A stretch of 64,000 nucleotides of DNA from an uncultured Bacteroidota bacterium (GTDB taxonomy: Bacteria > Bacteroidota > Bacteroidia > Flavobacteriales > Flavobacteriaceae), in the NCBI GenBank assembly GCA_902559035.1, contig CACEGG010000005.1, positions 1 to 64,000 on the forward strand. The letters run 5' to 3'. The stretch's first letter is position 1; each line of letters starts with the position of its first letter. The notes beneath the pieces are model-generated. The model ran no database searches. It was given only the letters and a program-made list of their open reading frames with translations, and was not told the DNA's origin. Below, one piece after another: positions 7,182 through 17,729 of the stretch. A program made the position numbers and the translations under genes.

Positions 7182-8045
7182 ATGAACAAAAAAATAATAA
7201 TAACATTTATAATACTTATTGTAGGATATTTTATAATAGTTTTTGGAGCAAATAGCAAAGTGAATCAAACAAATAAATCCAACGATCTTTGGGAGGTAGA
7301 TTTTAGAGACGACTTTGATACTTTTAACTTAGAAAATTGGCAAGATCAAAGAATATGGGTTAATAATGAAAAACAATGCTATGTTCCAAATGGAGATTAT
7401 AATACAAGAGAAGTAAGTGAAGGTACTCTTAAAATTAGAATAGTGAATTTAGGAGACAAAATTGAATGTGATAATTTAGATAAATTTGGTAAACAACATC
7501 CACAAACACCCTATGTGGCTGGAAGAATAGCTTCGAAAAATAGAAAAGAATTTATTAAAGGTAAATGGACCGCAAGATTGAGAGTTGTTGGAGGAAGTCA
7601 AAAAAGTATGTTTCCGGCATGGTGGATTTTAGGAGCTCAAAACAACGAATCTCCAGTTCAGGAGGAAAACGAAAATATATGTTGGCCAATGACTGGTTCT
7701 GGTGAAATTGACATTTTTGAACATCATGGAGATTATAATCCTGATCATTTTACAACAGGTGCAATTAAAAATTTAGGGGAATGTGATAAAGGTGATTGGT
7801 GGAGTTACAGAGCTGGATATGATGTCTCATTGAGTGAATTTCACGAATATTCTGTTGAGTGGGAAAAAAGTGATTTAGTTTATAGATTAGATGGGGAAGA
7901 AGTACATAGAAATATTGGCCTTGGAGATAATTATCCTGAACCTATGTTTGCTATTTTAAATTTTGCTAAAATTACTGATAACCCAATGCAGGGCGAATGG
8001 GTAATGGAAGTAGATTGGGTTAAGCACGAATTTAGAAATAATTAA
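7182..8045 (+). CDS. GH16 family beta-glucanase (laminarinase-like)
   Basis: Glycoside hydrolase of 287 aa. An N-terminal hydrophobic segment (residues ~4-22) acts as signal peptide or anchor, so it works outside the inner membrane. The GH16 catalytic motif reads GSGEIDIFEHHG, with nucleophile Glu175, Asp177 and acid/base Glu180; the extra residue between Asp and the second Glu is the beta-bulge type found in laminarinases. The upstream strand KSMFPAWWILG also fits. A likely role is endo-cleavage of beta-1,3(1,4)-glucan such as laminarin, feeding the sugar porter encoded 4 bases upstream. No CBM or T9SS tail is present. Substrate is inferred from the subfamily motif only. Confidence 0.9.
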   Translation: MNKKIIITFIILIVGYFIIVFGANSKVNQTNKSNDLWEVDFRDDFDTFNLENWQDQRIWVNNEKQCYVPNGDYNTREVSEGTLKIRIVNLGDKIECDNLDKFGKQHPQTPYVAGRIASKNRKEFIKGKWTARLRVVGGSQKSMFPAWWILGAQNNESPVQEENENICWPMTGSGEIDIFEHHGDYNPDHFTTGAIKNLGECDKGDWWSYRAGYDVSLSEFHEYSVEWEKSDLVYRLDGEEVHRNIGLGDNYPEPMFAILNFAKITDNPMQGEWVMEVDWVKHEFRNN

Positions 8046-8047
8046 AA

Positions 8048-8974
8048 ATGTTCAATTTTTTAAATAAAATCAAATCTCGTTTATTTCAATTTATATTATT
8101 TTCTCTGGTGTTTTATATTTTTTTTCAAATAGAAAATTTTCAGAACTTTTTATTAATTAATCTCATTTCACAAATCGTTATTTTTTTATTTATCGTTTGT
8201 TTACCTGCTTATTTTACTGATAGAATGTCATATGTAGATATAGCTTGGCCTTTTGGACTTGTTGCAATTGGTGTAATCTCATTTTTTTGTGGAGATGGTT
8301 ATTTATTAAAAAAATCAATTATATCCATGTTATATATAATTGCTGGTTTGAGGATGGGAATTGGAGCATTAATTTTATTAAAAAAAGGATATCTAAATAA
8401 AGAATTACCAAGATACAGCTATCAAAGAATTAGATGGAAAAAGAAAGGGTTTATTAATGATAAATTTTCAGTCCAATATGAAATACTTCTTCAGTGTTTT
8501 GCTAATGCAACATTCTTAGCTATTCCTGCTATTTTGATTTCTAATAATAGTTCTCAAACTTTTTCAATTATTGAAGTGATTGGGTTTTTAGTCTGGGTCA
8601 TATTTTTCTTTTTAGAACATATATCTGATTTACAAAAACAAAAATTTTTAATAAATGCAAAAAAAAATAATTTGAAAAATCAAGTTTGTAACGTTGGTCT
8701 TTGGAAATATACAAGACATCCAAATTACTTTTCTGAATGGATGATTTGGAATGGTCTAATCATCGCAAGTTTTTCATCTTTGCTAGTAAATAATTCAATG
8801 ATTGTTTTTTTAGGTACAACTACATCCTTACTTTATATTACGATTTTAATGTATCAAACTTTAGTTTTTTTAACTGGAGCTATTCCATCCGAACATTATT
8901 CATTAATAAAAAGACCAGATTATAAAAAATATAAGGAGACTACAAACATGTTCTTTCCAAATTTTTTTAAATGA
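8048..8974 (+). CDS. DUF1295 / steroid 5-alpha-reductase-like membrane protein
   Basis: Membrane protein of 308 aa with ~7 TM segments, matching DUF1295, a relative of 3-oxo-5-alpha-steroid 4-dehydrogenases. Diagnostic are the conserved DISWPFG-like strand (DIAWPFGLV near residue 65) and the C-terminal cofactor-site motif TRHPNYFSEWMIW (around residues 219-231) followed by RPDYKKY. Bacterial members are presumed NAD(P)H-dependent reductases of unsaturated lipids. It starts 2 bases after the GH16 gene and overlaps the next ORF by 4 bases, but no functional link to glucan use is obvious. The exact substrate is unknown. Confidence 0.85.
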   Translation: MFNFLNKIKSRLFQFILFSLVFYIFFQIENFQNFLLINLISQIVIFLFIVCLPAYFTDRMSYVDIAWPFGLVAIGVISFFCGDGYLLKKSIISMLYIIAGLRMGIGALILLKKGYLNKELPRYSYQRIRWKKKGFINDKFSVQYEILLQCFANATFLAIPAILISNNSSQTFSIIEVIGFLVWVIFFFLEHISDLQKQKFLINAKKNNLKNQVCNVGLWKYTRHPNYFSEWMIWNGLIIASFSSLLVNNSMIVFLGTTTSLLYITILMYQTLVFLTGAIPSEHYSLIKRPDYKKYKETTNMFFPNFFK

Positions 8975-9228
8975 GTTTAAAAACAATTTTATTGATTATT
9001 TTATTTATATGGGGAATTCCAAGTACCTATTTTAGGAGTAGGTTTAGAAAAATTGTTTACCAAACAGATGATTGGAAAATAAATATTAAACCGGTATTTT
9101 TCAAAGAAATAAAAGCACTTTTTATAAATTTCTTTCCCGAAGATTCTGAATACATTAAAATAAGAAATTACTACAGAGTTTACTTAGTTATTTATTTAAT
9201 TATTTTTATTTTCTATTACATTGCATGA
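8971..9228 (+). CDS. Small membrane protein, unknown
   Basis: An 85-aa protein with a hydrophobic N-terminus (residues ~5-17), a basic central part with SRFRKIVYQTDDWKINIKP and a C-terminal TM helix (about 67-84). Its ATG overlaps the stop of the DUF1295 gene and its own stop overlaps the next start (ATGA at both ends), which indicates translational coupling in the operon. No known domain is recognised. Flavobacterial operons carry similar small proteins beside DUF1295 genes, but I cannot name a family. Confidence 0.65.
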   Translation: MSLKTILLIILFIWGIPSTYFRSRFRKIVYQTDDWKINIKPVFFKEIKALFINFFPEDSEYIKIRNYYRVYLVIYLIIFIFYYIA

Positions 9229-9485
9229 ACAATAAAAAGCTCCAAACTTTAAGCTTGATCCCAATTGTAGTTATTAGTCTTTTCTATTTAACCTATTTAA
9301 TAAAATGGGAACCAATAATTGTTGGGGTTTTTAGGGAACTTCTATTGTTGCCTAGTATTTTAGCTCAGCTAGTAATTTCAGGATATTTTTTATTTAAAAT
9401 ATTTAAAAAAGAGAGTAAGATTAATGCTTATATTTTATTAAATTTTTTATTCACTTTTCTATTAATTTTAAGTTTTAATATTTAA
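9225..9485 (+). CDS. Small three-TM membrane protein, unknown
   Basis: An 86-aa very hydrophobic protein with three predicted TM helices (about residues 8-25, 38-58, 66-84) and no soluble domain. It overlaps the preceding gene by 4 bases and lies 2 bases before the TauE-like gene, so it belongs to the same transcript. No conserved motif is visible. Coupled start and stop codons support that it is translated; function is unknown. Confidence 0.6.
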   Translation: MNNKKLQTLSLIPIVVISLFYLTYLIKWEPIIVGVFRELLLLPSILAQLVISGYFLFKIFKKESKINAYILLNFLFTFLLILSFNI

Positions 9486-9487
9486 TA

Positions 9488-10261
9488 ATGGAAATATTCA
9501 TTATTAGTTTAGTTGCATTTTTAGCTTCTTTACTAACTTTTTTTTCAGGATTTGGTTTAGGGACAATATTAACACCTGTGATGATGATTTTTTTTCCAGT
9601 AGATGTTGCAATAGCTTTCACTGGGATAGTCCATTTTTCTAACAATATTTTCAAATTATTTATTGTTGGGCAAAAAGCAGATAAAAAAGTATTAATTCGT
9701 TTTGGAATACCTGCAGTATTTGCAGCCTTTTTGGGATCATATGTTTTAATAAATATGGACACTGATTATGTGATGTACTCTTATAATTTAATGGGTGAAT
9801 TACAATCAATTTCTTACGTTAAATTTTTAATTTCTTTACTTCTAATAGTGTTTGCGCTCATTGATTTAATACCATTTTTTAAAAAACTAAAATTTGGTGA
9901 AAAAAGTCTTCCTATTGGAGGTTTTTTGAGTGGGTTTTTTGGAGGTCTTTCTGGAAATCAGGGAGCATTAAGAAGCTCTTTTTTAATAAAGTTAAATTTA
10001 GAAAAACAGACATTTATTGCCACCACCGTTATTATTTCATTTTTTGTTGATTTAACCAGACTAGGTGTTTACTCAACAAACTTATTAAAGATTAATATTG
10101 GAGATTACTTAATACTAGGAGTATGTTCAGTTACTGCTGCCATTATAGGAGCATTTATAGGAAATAAACTATTAAAAAAAGTTACAATAGATTCAATAAG
10201 AACGTTGGTAGCTTGTCTAATTTTGGTGTTAGCAAGCGGGTTACTTTTAGGCTTGATCTAA
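9488..10261 (+). CDS. TauE/SafE-family permease, divergent
   Basis: A 257-aa polytopic membrane protein, the last gene of the operon that starts with the sugar porter. Glycine-rich repeat motifs of the TauE/SafE family appear as FFSGFGLGTILTPVMMIFF near residue 15 and GFFGGLSGNQGALRSSFLIK near residue 150. The second motif, with NQGALRSSFL, is typical of a subgroup distinct from the gene at 3561-4346. The family exports anions such as sulfite or organosulfonates. Whether it shares a role with the glucan genes or is just co-transcribed cannot be told. Confidence 0.82.
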   Translation: MEIFIISLVAFLASLLTFFSGFGLGTILTPVMMIFFPVDVAIAFTGIVHFSNNIFKLFIVGQKADKKVLIRFGIPAVFAAFLGSYVLINMDTDYVMYSYNLMGELQSISYVKFLISLLLIVFALIDLIPFFKKLKFGEKSLPIGGFLSGFFGGLSGNQGALRSSFLIKLNLEKQTFIATTVIISFFVDLTRLGVYSTNLLKINIGDYLILGVCSVTAAIIGAFIGNKLLKKVTIDSIRTLVACLILVLASGLLLGLI

Positions 10262-10276
10262 TCAAAATTTAAATGA

Positions 10277-10612
10277 TTATTTAAATCTTGTACACCAATT
10301 ATTAGTAGTTTCGGTAATGAAATTGTCTGATAGTTTTATTTTATATCTAAATTCATTTGTTCCTTCGTTTATTTCTATAGTAGCAACTTCAATTATTTCT
10401 CTTGAACAATTATCGTCACAATAGCAAAACTCTGCTTGACTTTCGCTAGTGTTAGATGATAAGTATGCCTTTTGAGATCCTCCTCCAGTATTTTCATTTG
10501 TCAATGTTATATAATTGACCTTTTCATAAGAGAAAGCCTGAGTGTAGTCAGATGTCTCATCTGAGCTACATGATATTGTAATTAATGTTAGTAATAAAAT
10601 TATTTTCTTCAT
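10277..10612 (-). CDS. Small surface-type lipoprotein, unknown
   Basis: A 111-aa lipoprotein with signal peptide and lipobox Cys15 (TISCSSDE). The residues after Cys, S-S-D-E, resemble the acidic lipoprotein export signal that sends Bacteroidota lipoproteins to the outer face of the outer membrane. The mature part has five further Cys, including CYCDDNC, suggesting disulfides or metal binding. Its start codon overlaps the stop of the photolyase-like gene by one base (TAATG), so the two are coupled. No domain is recognised. Confidence 0.65.
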   Translation of the reverse strand: MKKIILLLTLITISCSSDETSDYTQAFSYEKVNYITLTNENTGGGSQKAYLSSNTSESQAEFCYCDDNCSREIIEVATIEINEGTNEFRYKIKLSDNFITETTNNWCTRFK

Positions 10613-11706
10613 TATATTAAATTTTTAATTTTTAATTCTTTTTTACATTTTTTCCAGTAACTAAAAAAAGATTTAACATTTTCATGACTGTCAAACATCC
10701 AATCCCTTGAGTCTTCATTTCCTTTGTATTCATTTAATGGATGTTCTTTAAAAAATATGTTATTAATATTATAATTATTCATTAAATCAATAAACGAGCC
10801 AACATATAATTGAACACCCTCAATATTTTTTGAAAGATCTATGGCAAATTGTAGACATTTTAATGAGACAGGGTATTGTTTAAATATTTTTGGTTCTAAT
10901 AAAAACACTCTGTTGTATTTTTTTTCTTGCCTCCAGTGAGGATCTAAATTGTAATAATTATAGATTAAGGTATCTAGGTTATCTTCAATTTTTAATGTTT
11001 TATTTTCTGGTAATTTTGTTGATAGATTTATATTTGCAGTCTCAATTAACGACTCAGGTATGTCTAATGAATCGAACTTAGAATATTCTATATCTAGAAA
11101 AGTATTTTTTTGATTTGTGTAGCAATATTTATTTATATTTTCTTGATTTGCGAAGTATTTTTTATTACTGTTAGACCCACATACCCATTGCCAACTAAGC
11201 GCATTACTTCCCCAGTCTCCGTCAAGTAAGTTGTAATACATCCACTGCGCGGGTTTTAACCAATGGCTTTTTGCAATATTACATGCTATTGAAGCTAGAT
11301 ACATCCTATTGTGATTGTGCATGTAGCCTGTATTGTAAAGCTCTTCTATGCTTTCGTCAATAGCTGTGATTCCACAGTTATTTTCAAAAAGAGCTTTAGA
11401 AAATGAGTTATTGAGGACATCTTCTTGAGGTTTTTTTAAATCATAATTGATTAGATGTCCTTTTTGCTTCCAAATTATTTGCCAATAATCTCTCCAACAT
11501 AATTCCTGAATAAATTTTTCTACTTTCCAAAAAGGAATATTTTTTTCTAGAATTTTTTCAAAAATAAATTTAGTAGAAATCATTCCTCTTGAAATGTATG
11601 GAGATAGTCTAGTTACCGAACCATCAATAAAGTTTCTATTTTTTGAATATTTGATTGGATCTATTAAATCAATTTTGTTAATGATTTCTGAATATATTGT
11701 TTTCAT
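10612..11706 (-). CDS. Photolyase/cryptochrome-like FAD-binding protein with reversed domain order
   Basis: A 364-aa protein. Residues 1-215 match the helical FAD-binding domain of DNA photolyases/cryptochromes: TRLSPYISRGMIS (32-44), WRDYW (71-75), MHNHNRM (129-135) and DGDWGSNALSWQW (162-174), which line the flavin pocket in the family. The N-terminal alpha/beta antenna domain of canonical enzymes is absent. Instead, residues ~240-364 have a strand-helix-strand-helix-strand pattern (RVFLLEP, LKCLQFAIDLSKN, VQLYVGSF, NIFFKEHP) that looks like an alpha/beta domain placed after the FAD domain. A light-driven repair or photoreceptor role is inferred; the permuted layout makes function uncertain. 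It lies upstream of a lipoprotein gene and is divergent from katG. Confidence 0.8.
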   Translation of the reverse strand: MKTIYSEIINKIDLIDPIKYSKNRNFIDGSVTRLSPYISRGMISTKFIFEKILEKNIPFWKVEKFIQELCWRDYWQIIWKQKGHLINYDLKKPQEDVLNNSFSKALFENNCGITAIDESIEELYNTGYMHNHNRMYLASIACNIAKSHWLKPAQWMYYNLLDGDWGSNALSWQWVCGSNSNKKYFANQENINKYCYTNQKNTFLDIEYSKFDSLDIPESLIETANINLSTKLPENKTLKIEDNLDTLIYNYYNLDPHWRQEKKYNRVFLLEPKIFKQYPVSLKCLQFAIDLSKNIEGVQLYVGSFIDLMNNYNINNIFFKEHPLNEYKGNEDSRDWMFDSHENVKSFFSYWKKCKKELKIKNLI

Positions 11707-11710
11707 ATAA

Positions 11711-13960
<2,250 letters not shown>

Positions 13961-13963
13961 AAA

Positions 13964-14722
13964 TTATTTTCTTGAATTTAATTTAGCAAGAAGTCTTAAA
14001 ATTTCAAGATAAAGCCAAACAAGAGTAACTAAAAGGCCAAATGCTCCGTACCATTCCATGTATTTTGGAGCACCCTTTTCTGCACCCTCTTCAATAAAAT
14101 CAAAGTCTAGGACTAGATTTAAAGATGCAATAATTACAACAAATAAACTTCCACCTATGCTAATTAAAGACCCATTAGTGGGGTCTAGAAATGAAAGGCT
14201 CATTCCAAAGAAACTTCCAATAAACCCAAATAAATAAACTAAAAATATACCACCTGTAGCAGCAGCAATACCAAGTTTAAAGTTTTCGGTTACTTGGATC
14301 AAACCTGACTTATACACAAATAGAAGTGATATTAAAATAGAAACTGTTAAAATTATAGCATTTAGCACAATTCCTTCAAAAATTTGACCATACATATATG
14401 AAACAGACCCTAATAAGAGTCCTTCTAACATTGCATATAATGGGACTGTGATTGGTGCCCATGTTTTTTTTAAAATCGTAACTATAGCAACAATAAACCC
14501 TCCTAAACCACCAACTATCATAAATGAAAATCCATCTGGAACATAAGCAAAATACCCAGCAAATATTAAAAGCGCAAGAGATATACCTGTCTTGTCAACT
14601 GTACCTTGAATTGTCATTACATCATCTCTCAGTACTGGTCCATTTTTTGGCCTTTCTAAGTTTTCAAAAACTTTTGAGGTTAATGTAGGATTTCCAGATC
14701 TGAATGTCGAATGTCTTCTCAT
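13964..14722 (-). CDS. Bax inhibitor-1/YccA-family membrane protein
   Basis: A 252-aa integral membrane protein. The hydrophilic N-terminus (MRRHSTFRSGNPTLTSKVFENL) followed by MTIQGTVDKTGISLALL and seven TM helices is the usual layout of the YccA-like Bax-inhibitor-1 group in Bacteroidota. The C-terminus has EEGAEKGAPKYMEWYGAFGLLVTLVWLYLEILRLL, the strongly conserved family end with its EWYGAFGL motif. Bacterial members are pH-sensitive calcium leak channels or protease modulators; the physiological role here is not known. Its stop lies 3 bases from the katG stop on the other strand. Confidence 0.92.
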   Translation of the reverse strand: MRRHSTFRSGNPTLTSKVFENLERPKNGPVLRDDVMTIQGTVDKTGISLALLIFAGYFAYVPDGFSFMIVGGLGGFIVAIVTILKKTWAPITVPLYAMLEGLLLGSVSYMYGQIFEGIVLNAIILTVSILISLLFVYKSGLIQVTENFKLGIAAATGGIFLVYLFGFIGSFFGMSLSFLDPTNGSLISIGGSLFVVIIASLNLVLDFDFIEEGAEKGAPKYMEWYGAFGLLVTLVWLYLEILRLLAKLNSRK

Positions 14723-14737
14723 TTATTTAATTTTTTT

Positions 14738-14745
14738 CAAATTTA
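14738..14745 (-). promoter_or_regulatory. -7 promoter element for the BI-1-like gene
   Basis: On the minus strand this reads TAAATTTG, a full match to TAnnTTTG, 16-23 bases before the start codon at 14722. No TTG is found at the expected -33 distance, so only the -7 element is called. Confidence 0.4.
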
Positions 14746-14807
14746 AAAAAATGTTTTTTAATTTAATTATAACTTTATAAAGAAACACTCTACAAAACAA
14801 TATAATT

Positions 14808-15176
14808 ATGAATTATAGCTCAATAGATATAAGTAATAAGTATAAGTTATTTAATGATCAATGGCAGCCAAAAGTAATTGCCGAAATGAATGATTATCAA
14901 TTTAAAATCGCAAAAATCGAGGGTGAATTTATATGGCATGCTCACCAAGATACGGACGAGACTTTTATAGTCATTAAGGGTGAAATAAAGATTGAATTTA
15001 AAGACGGTTGGGTTAAGGTAAAAGAAGGAGAAATGTTTGTTGTTCCGGCTGGAGTTGAACACAGACCAAGTTCTGAAAACGAATCTCAAATTATGTTAAT
15101 TGAACCTAAAGGTGTAGTCAACACTGGGGAAAATGAATCAAGTGATTTAACTGCTAAAAATGATGTTTGGATTTAA
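14808..15176 (+). CDS. Small cupin-domain protein
   Basis: A 122-aa single-domain cupin. Motif 1 is seen as HAHQDTDETFIVIKGE with metal ligands His44, His46 and Glu51; motif 2 as GEMFVVPAGVEHRP with His85. This arrangement (HxH...E...H) suits a bound divalent metal. No signal peptide, so it is cytoplasmic. Similar stand-alone cupins are annotated as mannose-6-phosphate-isomerase-like, but substrates are unknown. The last 4 bases overlap the end of the MATE gene on the opposite strand. Fold is certain, activity open. Confidence 0.88.
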   Translation: MNYSSIDISNKYKLFNDQWQPKVIAEMNDYQFKIAKIEGEFIWHAHQDTDETFIVIKGEIKIEFKDGWVKVKEGEMFVVPAGVEHRPSSENESQIMLIEPKGVVNTGENESSDLTAKNDVWI

Positions 15177-16546
15177 TTGCTTCGTAAAATCAATTTTTTT
15201 GACAAATAATTAAATCTAATGTAAAGTAAAATTGAAGCTACGAATAGCCCTGTAAATAGACCAATCCATATCCCTACACTTTCAAGTGAAGTATAAAGGC
15301 CTAAATAGTATGAAACAGGGAAGCCAACAATCCAATATGAAATAAACGTGATAAAGGCAGGAATTTTAACATCTTGTAAGCCTCTTAGTGCACCTAAAAT
15401 TGCAACTTGTAATCCATCAAATATTTGAAAAAATGCAGCAACTAATAATAATTTGGAAGCTATAAGTACAACTTCTTTATTGTCGTTAATATTAACTAGG
15501 GTATCCCCATCAATGTACAAAGTAGGAAGCCAATCTCTAAAAATTAAGAAAAAGGAAGCGAAAATAATTTCAATAATAAATGTTAAAAAGAAAATTGAAA
15601 AAGCAATTCTTCTTAAAGAAATAAAGTCGTTTAATCCTTTCTGATTACCAACTCTGACCATTGCAGCAACAGATAAACCTATACCCACCATAAAGGTCAT
15701 GCTTGACAAGTTAAGTGCAATTTGATTTGCTGCTTGTGGATTTTTACCTAAAACTCCACTGAGCCATATTGCTGCAGTAAAAATACCTACTTCAAAAAAC
15801 ATCTGTAGTGCAGATGGAAACCCTAGATTGAAAAGTTTAGCACTTATTTTTTGTTCAATTTTTTTAAAATTAAAGTTTGTTATGTAAGGCCTGAATTTAT
15901 CTTTACTTTTAAAAATCATCCATAAAAAATAAACCATAATAATTCTTGAAAATAAAGTGCCTATTGCAGCTCCTACTATACCCAATTTTGGAAATCCAAA
16001 TGAACCAAAAATTAATAAATAATTGAGAACGATATTTATAATATTAGCTAAAATGGTTGCATACATTGGATATTTAGTATTGGACATGCCATCAGAAAAT
16101 TGTTTTAGGGCTTGAAAAATAATTAATGGAATTAGTGAAAGCGCTACGTAATTTAAATACGGAATTGCAAGTTCAACCACTTCTTTTGGTTGGTCCATGT
16201 AATACATTAAAGGTTTTAATAATAGTATTATTAAAAAAAGGATTACACTTAATAAAGCACATAATATAAGTCCATGCTTAAAAGCATTTTTTCCCTGTGA
16301 AATATTGTTAGCAGAATCTGCTTCAGCAACTAAAGGTGTAATAGCGGTTGAAAAACCTATACCTAGTGACATGGCTATAAAGACAAAGCTGTTACCAAGA
16401 GAGACCGCAGCTAGTTCTGCAGTTCCTAATTGTCCAACCATTACATTATCGGCAAATGCTACAAATGTATGCCCAAGCATTCCTAACATCACTGGAAATG
16501 ATAACTTTAGATTATATCGAAATTCTTTTGTGTATTGGGCAATCAA
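15173..16546 (-). CDS. MATE-family multidrug exporter (NorM-like)
   Basis: Inner-membrane cation-coupled drug/toxin exporter of 457 aa with 12 predicted TM helices in two related halves. MATE features include the N-terminal LKLSFPVMLGMLGHTFVAFADNVMVGQLGTAELAAVSLGNS, with the Asp of FADNVMVG in TM1, and the second-half repeat PSALQMFFEVGIFTAAIWLSG. Length and repeats fit the NorM branch. A -7 promoter element is seen just upstream at 16562-16569. Substrates and coupling ion are not predictable. No neighbour suggests a dedicated substrate. Confidence 0.93.
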   Translation of the reverse strand: MIAQYTKEFRYNLKLSFPVMLGMLGHTFVAFADNVMVGQLGTAELAAVSLGNSFVFIAMSLGIGFSTAITPLVAEADSANNISQGKNAFKHGLILCALLSVILFLIILLLKPLMYYMDQPKEVVELAIPYLNYVALSLIPLIIFQALKQFSDGMSNTKYPMYATILANIINIVLNYLLIFGSFGFPKLGIVGAAIGTLFSRIIMVYFLWMIFKSKDKFRPYITNFNFKKIEQKISAKLFNLGFPSALQMFFEVGIFTAAIWLSGVLGKNPQAANQIALNLSSMTFMVGIGLSVAAMVRVGNQKGLNDFISLRRIAFSIFFLTFIIEIIFASFFLIFRDWLPTLYIDGDTLVNINDNKEVVLIASKLLLVAAFFQIFDGLQVAILGALRGLQDVKIPAFITFISYWIVGFPVSYYLGLYTSLESVGIWIGLFTGLFVASILLYIRFNYLSKKLILRSN

Positions 16547-16561
16547 ATTTTGAAATTTTCA

Positions 16562-16569
16562 CAAATGTA
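16562..16569 (-). promoter_or_regulatory. -7 promoter element for MATE gene
   Basis: On the minus strand the bases read TACATTTG, a full match to the Bacteroidota -7 consensus TAnnTTTG, 16 bases before the MATE start codon, giving a very short leader. A -33 TTG is not evident. Confidence 0.4.
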
Positions 16570-16608
16570 AGTCAGTTTTAATTACTATTTTAATAAAAAA
16601 TTTTTTTA

Positions 16609-17478
16609 ATGAGTTCTGGCTTTTCAAGAGTTATTCAAGGTTGTATGAATTGGGGAAAATGGGGTAATTCTTTATCGACCATAGAAATGGAGAAATTAAT
16701 TCATTTTAATTTGGAAAGTGGTATCAGTTCGTTTGATCATGCAGACATTTATGGAGATTATACAACAGAATCTGATTTTGGAAAGGCATTTAAAAATTCT
16801 ACTGTTAAAAGAGAAGATATTCAATTAATATCAAAATGTGGCATACAGTATGTTGGAAAATCAAGACCAAATAATACAGTAAAGCATTATCAATACGATT
16901 CAAATTATATAATTTATAGTGCAGAGAAATCTATAAAAGATTTGAATGCTGAATATTTAGATCTTTTTTTACTTCACAGACCAAGTCCGTTGATGCATCC
17001 TGATGAAATCAGGGAAGGAATTGAAAAATTACTAAATGACGGCAAAATTAAATCTTTTGGAGTTTCAAATTTTAGTAATGGTCAAACCGATTTGATTTCT
17101 ACAAGTTCAAAAGTAAGTGCAAATCAAATTCAATTTTCTCTTTCACACAATACTCCCCTTTTTGACTCGACCTTAGATTATATGATGATTAACAACATAA
17201 CTCCTATGAGTTGGAGTCCTCTTGGTTCATTTTTCAAAAATCAGAATGATAATAAAAAAGTTCATGATTTACTAAGTGATTTATCCAAAAAATATAACGC
17301 ATCTAAAGATCAATTATTACTTGCGTGGGTTCTAAAACATCCATCCTGCATTCATCCTGTTATAGGAACAACTAAAACAGAACGAATAAATGCAGCATCT
17401 ACTTCCACTCAAATCAAATTATCCGAAATTGATTGGTTTAGGATGTTAGAAACTTATTTAGGGCATAAATTGCCATAA
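16609..17478 (+). CDS. Aldo/keto reductase (YdhF-type)
   Basis: Cytosolic NAD(P)H-dependent oxidoreductase of 289 aa with a complete AKR tetrad: Asp43 and Tyr48 in FDHADIYGD, Lys76 in LISKCGIQ and His123 in LLHRPSP. The N-terminal GCMNWGKWG pattern and overall length place it near the E. coli YdhF group (COG4989). The C-terminus has HPVIGTTKTERI, the cofactor-binding region. The physiological carbonyl substrate is unknown. It is convergent with the glycosylase gene and followed by a repeated T-tract region. Monocistronic by position. Confidence 0.92.
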   Translation: MSSGFSRVIQGCMNWGKWGNSLSTIEMEKLIHFNLESGISSFDHADIYGDYTTESDFGKAFKNSTVKREDIQLISKCGIQYVGKSRPNNTVKHYQYDSNYIIYSAEKSIKDLNAEYLDLFLLHRPSPLMHPDEIREGIEKLLNDGKIKSFGVSNFSNGQTDLISTSSKVSANQIQFSLSHNTPLFDSTLDYMMINNITPMSWSPLGSFFKNQNDNKKVHDLLSDLSKKYNASKDQLLLAWVLKHPSCIHPVIGTTKTERINAASTSTQIKLSEIDWFRMLETYLGHKLP

Positions 17479-17480
17479 TT

Positions 17481-17729
17481 AAAAATTTAAAAAATCAATT
17501 TTTATCTCTTTTTTGACTGTTTTTGATCAATTTTTGATGATTTTAGATGAATTTTGGCTATTTTTTTCCCATTTTTGAATTATTGAATTTTTAAAAAATT
17601 AACAATTCAAAATTAATTAAAATTAAAATTTAAAAAAACACGTTTTTTTGTCTTTTTTGACTGTTTTTGACCAATTTTTCACGATTTTAGATCAATTTTG
17701 GCTATTTTTTAATCATTTTTGTGTTTTAT
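17481..17729. repeat. 144-bp direct repeat of phased T-tracts
   Basis: Two imperfect copies with a 144-base offset: TTTTTTGACTGTTTTTGA begins at 17509 and again at 17653, followed in both by ATTTTAGAT(G/C)AATTTTGGCTATTTTT. The first copy starts near 17481, the second near 17625. Within each copy, runs of 4-7 T's recur about every 10-11 bases (visible from 17511 to 17577 and from 17643 to 17720), the arrangement known to produce intrinsic DNA curvature. The second copy runs a few bases into the end of the glycosylase gene. It lies between convergent genes, so it is not a promoter. No function is assigned. Confidence 0.7.
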
